Made by a program: the position numbers and the translations under genes
Assembly: GCA_035450685.1 (NCBI GenBank)
Contig: DAOTNF010000005.1
Coordinates: 57,873-121,872, forward strand
Reading direction: 5' to 3'
Source of the DNA: Syntrophosphaera sp035450685
GTDB taxonomy: Bacteria > Cloacimonadota > Cloacimonadia > Cloacimonadales > Cloacimonadaceae
Length of the DNA stretch: 64,000 nucleotides
The notes under the pieces: generated by a model
The model's input: the letters and a program-made list of their open reading frames with translations, nothing else
The model's database searches: none
What the model was told of the DNA's origin: nothing
Shown: positions 59,606 to 64,000 of the stretch, one piece after another
How the letters are laid out: every line of letters starts with the position of its first letter
Numbering within the stretch: the stretch's first letter is position 1

Positions 59606-59759
59606 TGTCGTTTTGGCGACAATTTGAAATACATGTAGGCCTTGTTTGAATTGTTTTTCAAGCAAGGCCGAAAACTATAGATTGTGTTTAGGAAGACTTG
59701 GCTAATCCAAGTCATTTGTTTTTTAACAAACAGATTGCCAGGGGCTTAGGATGAGTCCC
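59606..59759 (+). ncRNA. Structured 5' leader with five consecutive hairpins (candidate cis-regulatory RNA)
   Basis: Hairpins at 59606-59621 (5 bp, TGTCG/CGACA), 59638-59669 (13 bp, GGCCTTGTTTGAA against its complement with one G-T), 59695-59713 (7 bp, GACTTGG/CCAAGTC), 59715-59730 (6 bp, TTTGTT/AACAAA) and 59741-59759 (6 bp, GGGGCT/AGTCCC). The gene's ribosome site AAGGAG follows at 59771-59776. I do not recognise it as a known riboswitch or leader class; the pattern of stems is directly seen, the function is inference. Confidence 0.5.
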
Positions 59760-59784
59760 GGTGACTATTTAAGGAGAACTCACA

Positions 59785-60108
59785 ATGAAGAAATTTCTTT
59801 TTTTCACCGTGATATTGGCGGCATTTGCTTTCAGCATATCGGCTCAATACACGGAAGTTTACACCCAACCTTGTTTCAGCGATGTTGGAAACTTGTACAC
59901 CAGTGCCCTGGACACTGCCGGTAATGTCAACTATGAGATCGCCGACAACTTCGTTAACGTTACCGTCCCATCAAGAAAGTCGAGTTTTATGGCGCTTGCG
60001 GAGCCTTTTCCGGAGACTGGTTTCCCGGCACCCCCAATGCACAAGAGCCCTTCATCATCCGGTTCTATCAACGGGTTACTGGCTGGACTGTTCCGCCCCA
60101 ACCCCTGA
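59785..60108 (+). CDS. N-terminal part of a frameshifted sorting-domain protein
   Basis: Signal peptide MKKFLFFTVILAAFAFSISA, then YTEVYTQPCFSDVGNLYTSALDTAGNVNYEIADNFVNV to about residue 61 (core DTAGNVNYEIADNFVNV). After the CCC at 59969-59971 the frame goes wrong. Adding one base there restores IKKVEFYGACGAFSGDWFPG and continues without stop into the 60135 frame. The ATG has AAGGAGAACTCACA in front. It reads as the start of a single interrupted gene. Confidence 0.65.
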   Translation: MKKFLFFTVILAAFAFSISAQYTEVYTQPCFSDVGNLYTSALDTAGNVNYEIADNFVNVTVPSRKSSFMALAEPFPETGFPAPPMHKSPSSSGSINGLLAGLFRPNP

Positions 60109-60579
60109 TCGCTCCTGCAACCGGCACCTATACCGTGAACCTTTACGACAGCTATGGTGATGGCTGGGACACCAGCCTACTGAGTGTGTATGTGAATGGA
60201 ACCATCGTTCTGGAGAACATCACCCTTGCCACCGGCTATGGTCCTGAAGCTTACACTTTCAGCGCCAATGCCGGCGACATTATCTCCACTATATTCACTG
60301 CCGGCAGCTGGGCTGGTGAAAACAGGTATGAGATTCTCGATCCGAACAATGTTGTAATCGCCACGGACGGCGAAGGCACGAACCCACCCACCGGTATTGA
60401 TGTTCCCCAGCCGCCCCAACCCCTGATCGCTCCTGCAACCGGCACCTATACCGTGAACCTTTACGACAGCTATGGTGATGGCTGGGACACCAGCCTACTG
60501 AGTGTGTATGTGAATGGAACCATCGTTCTGGAGAACATCACCCTTGCCACCGGCTATGGTCCTGAAGCTTACACTTTCA
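60093..60579 (+). repeat. 318-bp in-frame tandem repeat in the sorting-domain gene
   Basis: Bases 60093-60261 and 60411-60579 appear identical by eye (about 169 bp). The remaining ~149 bp of each unit are diverged but homologous (TATGAGATTCTCGATCC in both). The period is 318 bp or 106 codons, so frame is kept. Confidence 0.85.
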
Positions 60580-61919
60580 CCGCCAATACCGGCGACGAGG
60601 TCTGCACCGTTTTCAAGGCCGGCGCTTGGCCTGTTGAAAACTGGTATGAGATTCTCGATCCGGACAGTGTTGTCATCGCCACCGATGGCCCCAATCCTCG
60701 GGGAATCGGATTCATCTCAGAGGAGATCCTGTATGAGCCTACCTGGGGAACCCCGGATTATGAGTTCAACGTGAATTGCACCACCTCCTATTATATGGAT
60801 GCATGGGATACATGGGAGGTTTACAAGTTCGAAGCTGTCCTTCCCCAAGAAGTAGTTCTGGAAAATGGCTGGTTCTCAGCCCAGATCGACGTTGACAGCG
60901 GAGCCTCCAATCTGTTCCTCTTTGCTCCCGGTACTGGCCTTGACCAGTTCTCCATCCAGCACGTTTACGCGAAGAGCCGTCTCGATAAAGAAATCCAAAA
61001 GAAGCTGATGATGGTTTCTTCCGGCAACTACCGTGACCCAATAGCGAACGACATAGCCTTCACCCTCTATAAAGAGGATGCTCCAGCCCCACAACTCACC
61101 TTCATTCTTGATCCTCCCACACCTGGCGTGCCGGTTTACTTGAATGGCGTGCTCCTTGGTTATACCAATGACAATGGCGTATTCACCTGCCCTCTCCCTG
61201 AAGGCGAAGGACCGTTTATTTACACCTTCGGTGCGCCTGAAGATGGATGGGAAACTTACCAATTCTATCCTACTCAGGGTGATTATGAGCAAATAATTAC
61301 TCAGGATCAGAATCCTACCCCCGTGGTACTGAGCAGCTTCACCGCCACCGTGACCGCGGTCAACGATGTTAAACTGACTTGGGTGACCCAGTCTGAAAAC
61401 AACATGAATGGCTACCGCGTTTACCGCAATACCACAAACAACCAGGGTAGCTCCATCAGCATCACCCCGATCCTGATCCAGGCTAACAACGCCAGTACCG
61501 CCAACACCTACAACCTGACCGACAATGAGGTCGAATTCGGCGAAACTTACTACTACTGGTTGGAAGCTGTCGATTACCAGAGCAGTGATTTCTATGGCCC
61601 CGTGAGTGTGACCGTGGAAGGAACCGTGCCTCCGGCGCTGCCAGCGACCACTATGCTGAAAAACGCCTACCCCAACCCCTTTAAGCAGGGTGGCAACGCG
61701 ACCATCGATGTGGACGTCAAAGCCGGTGAATCCGGAACCGTCAGCATCTACAACATCTGCGGCCAATTGGTGCGTACCTTCACAGTGAAAGAAGGTATTC
61801 ACAGCCTTGGCTGGGACGGCAAAGACAGCAAGGGCGCCGTTTGTGGTAGCGGAGTCTATTTCTACAGACTCAACACCCCTTCCTGCAACCAGTCCAAAAA
61901 GATGGTCATCATCAAATAA
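60135..61919 (+). CDS. C-terminal part of the frameshifted sorting-domain protein, with a tandem 106-aa repeat
   Basis: 594 aa as an independent frame; the true junction lies near 59970. Two tandem 106-aa units carry DSYGDGWDTSLLSVYVNGTI, a calcium-binding-like GDGW beta domain (starting about 60093 and 60411). A middle segment of unknown fold follows, then a fibronectin-III-like domain (VVLSSFTATVTAVNDVKLTW). It ends with NAYPNPFKQGGNATIDV, VSIYNICGQLVRTF and SGVYFYRL...KKMVIIK, a complete type-IX-like sorting domain. The first 169 bases of the two units are identical, which points to recent duplication or gene conversion. Confidence 0.7.
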   Translation: MNLYDSYGDGWDTSLLSVYVNGTIVLENITLATGYGPEAYTFSANAGDIISTIFTAGSWAGENRYEILDPNNVVIATDGEGTNPPTGIDVPQPPQPLIAPATGTYTVNLYDSYGDGWDTSLLSVYVNGTIVLENITLATGYGPEAYTFTANTGDEVCTVFKAGAWPVENWYEILDPDSVVIATDGPNPRGIGFISEEILYEPTWGTPDYEFNVNCTTSYYMDAWDTWEVYKFEAVLPQEVVLENGWFSAQIDVDSGASNLFLFAPGTGLDQFSIQHVYAKSRLDKEIQKKLMMVSSGNYRDPIANDIAFTLYKEDAPAPQLTFILDPPTPGVPVYLNGVLLGYTNDNGVFTCPLPEGEGPFIYTFGAPEDGWETYQFYPTQGDYEQIITQDQNPTPVVLSSFTATVTAVNDVKLTWVTQSENNMNGYRVYRNTTNNQGSSISITPILIQANNASTANTYNLTDNEVEFGETYYYWLEAVDYQSSDFYGPVSVTVEGTVPPALPATTMLKNAYPNPFKQGGNATIDVDVKAGESGTVSIYNICGQLVRTFTVKEGIHSLGWDGKDSKGAVCGSGVYFYRLNTPSCNQSKKMVIIK

Positions 61920-61937
61920 ACCCAATCTAAGTTCCAA

Positions 61938-61967
61938 AATCCCGGAGTTCACGCTCCGGGATTTTTT
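61938..61967 (+). terminator. Terminator of the sorting-domain gene
   Basis: AATCCCGGAG pairs with CTCCGGGATT around TTCACG, followed by TTTT. Confidence 0.92.
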
Positions 61968-61981
61968 GTGCTTAAAACTGC

Positions 61982-62034
61982 GTCATCCCGGATAGCAGGG
62001 GCTCCATTTGAAGTGGCATGACCCGTGCTCCAGT
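61982..62034 (-). repeat. Degenerate R1 palindrome
   Basis: GCGTCATCCCGG at the left and GCTCCAGTCTGTTA at the right are R1 ends, with about 30 bases of unrelated loop between and an ATCC to GCTCC change. It is a decayed or inserted copy between the sorting-domain gene and pirin. Confidence 0.5.
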
Positions 62035-62182
62035 CTGTTAAGAATTGCCTGAAAGATAACCAGTTGTGATAGCGCAAACAAGAATTGCGTTTGCCACCGC
62101 CCTCTCTTTGGAGTAGATTGTTTACACAGGACTGCATCCCGCGCAAAGGAACGCCAGCAGTTCAATTCCAAAGGAGTGATAT

Positions 62183-63016
62183 ATGCGCAGAGTGAGATTA
62201 ATTAAGAACGCCAAGCCCACCCTCGAAGGAGCCGGAGTCCGCCTCCACCGCGCCTTTGGCTTTGGCGATGAACGTATTTTTGATCCCTTTCTAATGTTGG
62301 ACGATTTTCGCAATGACGACACCCGCGATTACATTGCGGGTTTCCCCTGGCATCCCCACCGGGGCATCGAAACCATCACCTATATGCTGGAAGGCAGCGC
62401 GGAACACGCCGACAGCCTCGGCAACCAGGGTGTGATCGGTAAAGGTGATGTGCAGTGGATGACGGCCGGCAAAGGCATCATTCACCAGGAAATGCCCAAA
62501 CCCAACCCCATCGGCAGGATGTATGGCTTTCAGTTGTGGGCCAATCTGCCCGCCAGACAGAAGATGATGAATCCCCGCTACCGCGACATCAAAGCGGAGC
62601 AGATTCCGCTGGTGAAATCATCCGGCGGATTTGAAGCCAGGATCATCTGCGGCAGCCTGGAGGGCGTGACCGGGCCGGCTCAGGATATAATGATCGATCC
62701 CCAGTATTGGGATGTTATCATCCCTGCGGGCGCAACGGCGACCCTGCCCACCGCCATCGGCCACACCTGCTTTATCTATGCCTATGAAGGCGACGCGCAG
62801 ATCGGCGGGCACCGGGTGGGAAACCGCCAGACTGTGCTTTTCGACGACGGCCCGGAAATCGAGGTGCAGGCAGGCAGCGAGGGCTTCCGGATGCTCTTCC
62901 TCTGCGGACGCCCCTTGCGCGAGGCCATTGCCTGGAAAGGTTCCATCGTGATGAACACCCGCGAGGAAATCCAAAAAGCCTTTATGGAGCTGGACAAAGG
63001 AACCTTCATCAAATAG
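62183..63016 (+). CDS. Pirin-family bicupin protein
   Basis: A 277-aa protein. The N-terminal cupin has the Pirin signature GAGVRLHRAFGFGD, FPWHPHRGIETITYMLEG (His metal ligands) and HQEMPKPNPIGRMYGFQLW. The C-terminal cupin is weaker. Some pirins have quercetin 2,3-dioxygenase activity and others act as redox/iron sensors; neither can be assigned here. AAAGGAGTGATAT precedes the ATG. Monocistronic, with a terminator after the stop. Confidence 0.93.
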   Translation: MRRVRLIKNAKPTLEGAGVRLHRAFGFGDERIFDPFLMLDDFRNDDTRDYIAGFPWHPHRGIETITYMLEGSAEHADSLGNQGVIGKGDVQWMTAGKGIIHQEMPKPNPIGRMYGFQLWANLPARQKMMNPRYRDIKAEQIPLVKSSGGFEARIICGSLEGVTGPAQDIMIDPQYWDVIIPAGATATLPTAIGHTCFIYAYEGDAQIGGHRVGNRQTVLFDDGPEIEVQAGSEGFRMLFLCGRPLREAIAWKGSIVMNTREEIQKAFMELDKGTFIK

Positions 63017-63050
63017 GCAAGCGGATAGTTTCTGATCCTTTCTTCATAGG

Positions 63051-63082
63051 AAAACCCCCGGCCTGAGTTACCGGGGGTTTCC
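63051..63082 (+). terminator. Terminator of the pirin gene
   Basis: AAACCCCCGG and CCGGGGGTTT pair over a nine-base loop. The T-run is short (TTTCC). Confidence 0.7.
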
Positions 63083-63490
63083 GTATGCTTGGGGAAAGGG
63101 CGGGAACCCGTGTCATCCCGATACACTAACCACCCGACCAAGGGACAAACCACTCAAATCTGTACACCACGTCATCTCGGGCTTGACCCGTGATCCAGTC
63201 TTTTAGAAACAGCCACCAAGCCCTAATACGACAACCTCCAGGCTACATACCGTGTCATCCCGGGCAGACGGGGCCCCTCTGGGGTGGCTGACCCGGGATC
63301 CAGTCTTTTGGAATAGTCCACGGAAGCTTCAAAAAGGCGGACACCTTTCCACCATCACCACGACAACACGACACCACGTCACCACCTCACCACGTGATTA
63401 TTTCACCTTTCCACGGCCTAATCGTAGCACCTATATATATAGAGGGATGGGCCTCATTTGCATTTCCCTCTCCGGAGTGGGTCTTCCTGG

Positions 63491-63519
63491 GGTCAACCTT
63501 ATAATTTATAAGGATGACC
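63491..63519 (+). repeat. R5 dyad, copy 7
   Basis: GGTCAACCTTATAA-T-TTATAAGGATGACC, followed by TAAGGATGATGGCTCC and then AAAGGAGGGCGCTATG with ATG at 63564. The frame from this ATG reads MKDIAECIG and stays open through the R2 cassette to 63779. Confidence 0.88.
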
Positions 63520-63617
63520 TAAGGATGATGGCTCCAAAGCCTGTAGTAGCAAAGGAGGGCGCTATGAAGGATATTGCGGAATGTATCGGTTTATTTATGC
63601 GATTGTCAAGTAAAGGG

Positions 63618-63700
63618 CTGCCGAAGTCTGTTCGGCAGAGGCAACGGAGTTGCCTGTTGGGAAGAGACCTTCGGTCTCTGTGGCAAACGGACTTTGCCAC
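63618..63700 (+). repeat. R2 four-hairpin cassette, copy 5
   Basis: Hairpins 63618-63638, 63639-63655, 63663-63679 and 63680-63700. The third loop is TTC instead of TCC, which still pairs with GGA through one G-T. The linker is GTTGGGA. Confidence 0.9.
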
Positions 63701-63887
63701 CCCAAGGACTGGATCCCGGCTCAAGTCTCCCCACCAAACCGCTACGCGCTTTGGCGAGGACCCCGACACGCCGGGATGACACAGTGTATAGTCTGGTAGG
63801 ACTTGTTTCGGGGGCTCCTTTCCACCATTCCACCATTCCACCTTTCCACCTCAAATACACCTTTCCACATCCCTTTCAGGCGAACAG

Positions 63888-63920
63888 AAAAAGCCCCGGA
63901 ACCTTGCGGCCCCAGGGCTT
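63888..63920 (-). terminator. Terminator of the convergent gene at the window end
   Basis: On the minus strand, AAGCCCTGGGGCC and GGTTCCGGGGCTT form a 13-bp stem (three G-T pairs) capped by a GCAA tetraloop and followed by TTTTT. Confidence 0.88.
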
Positions 63921-63946
63921 TGATATATTGGTTAGATCCCGATGAA

Positions 63947-64000
63947 TTACTTCATCATGATCATCTTTTTGGTGCTGCTGTATTTGCCGGTGCTCATCTT
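63947..64000 (-). CDS. C-terminus of a further sorting-domain protein (partial)
   Basis: The last 17 codons before the stop: KMSTGKYSSTKKMIMMK. The SSTKKMIMMK end closely resembles the KKMVIIK end of the gene at 60135-61919 and is typical of type-IX-like sorting domains. The gene continues beyond the window. Confidence 0.7.
   Translation of the reverse strand, partial: KMSTGKYSSTKKMIMMK

Larger units (their letters stand above)
63083..63887. repeat. Composite repeat island 8
   Basis: Between pirin and a convergent gene at the window edge. It has two R1 copies (63169-63198; 63252-63303 with a long GC loop), a TTTCCACC/ACCACGACAACACG tract (63340-63415), the R4 block (about 63421-63485), the R5 dyad, a tail with ATG at 63564, R2 (63618-63700), an R1 with about 50 bases inserted in its loop (63708-63782) and a final TTTCCACC tract to 63870. 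It holds every module in the same relative order as island 1 read from its TTTCCACC tract onward. Confidence 0.85.

Noticed and set aside
59606..59759. Assignment of the leader to a known riboswitch (c-di-GMP, glycine, SAM, cobalamin)
   Set aside because: None of the conserved core motifs of those classes is present; left as an unclassified structured leader.

Overview
This window looks like a chromosomal segment of a strictly anaerobic, Gram-negative, moderately GC-rich bacterium. The best guess is Cloacimonadota (the WWE1 / Candidatus Cloacimonas lineage) or a near relative in the Fibrobacterota-Bacteroidota direction. This is inferred from gene content, not from a marker search. Supporting features are a one-piece pyruvate:ferredoxin oxidoreductase, an oxygen-defence cluster (desulfoferrodoxin, rubrerythrin, rubredoxin, ferritin-like protein), the MEP isoprenoid pathway (dxs, dxr), PorV/PorQ-like barrels, and several secreted proteins ending in a type-IX-like C-terminal sorting domain.

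Layout. 0.3-2.4 kb: M29 aminopeptidase. 3-10.7 kb (minus): secreted C45-type Ntn hydrolase, a tandem pair of small membrane proteins, ftcD fusion, CorC/HlyC protein, prfA, a YqhQ homologue and rpmE. 10.9-13.4 kb: leuS. 13.6-23.2 kb (minus): a long, tightly packed operon running YggS, PlsY-like, GNAT, PAP2, barrel, BatA-like, dxs, mnmE. 23.3-26 kb (plus): LolC/E-like permease and rarA. 26.6-29 kb (minus): tsaB and the oxygen-defence genes. 29.1-35 kb: two membrane-associated unknowns, gapA, fba, rmuC and a LexA-like S24 regulator. 35.1-37.7 kb (plus): two lipoproteins, ruvX, mltG. 38.6-41.4 kb: four-tRNA cluster, a frameshifted beta-propeller-repeat protein and a fifth tRNA. 41.5-43.6 kb: barrel and dxr. 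43.6-49.7 kb (minus): lipoprotein serpin, secreted sorting-domain protein, Ppx/GppA and a thioesterase. 49.8-55.2 kb (plus): YfhO-like membrane protein, mtnA, mtaD, smpB. 55.8-63 kb (plus): PFOR, a frameshifted sorting-domain protein with a structured leader, and pirin. The last bases hold the C-terminus of another sorting-domain protein.

The most unusual content is intergenic. Eight composite repeat islands (about 0.15 to 1.3 kb) lie between operons, and five of them sit where converging transcription units end. They are built from a few modules: a GTGTCAT...ATCCAG palindrome (R1); an 83-nt four-hairpin cassette in five copies (R2); TTTCCACC-rich VNTRs; a TATATATAGGTGCTACG block (R4); and a 29-bp dyad centred on CCTTATAA-N-TTATAAGG in seven copies (R5), followed by a conserved Shine-Dalgarno/ATG-like tail. 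In R2 the stems are 8, 7, 7 and 8 bp, the loops 5, 3, 3 and 5 nt, and the loops alternate TCC and GGA. The two halves of R2 are an inverted duplication, and every stem difference between them is a compensatory base-pair change. No transposase or other mobility gene is in the window, so any mobilising activity must act in trans or be extinct.

Two secreted-protein genes are interrupted by single-base frame changes, one of them at a C7 tract. Whether these are assembly errors, phase variation, programmed frameshifting or decay cannot be decided from this sequence alone.
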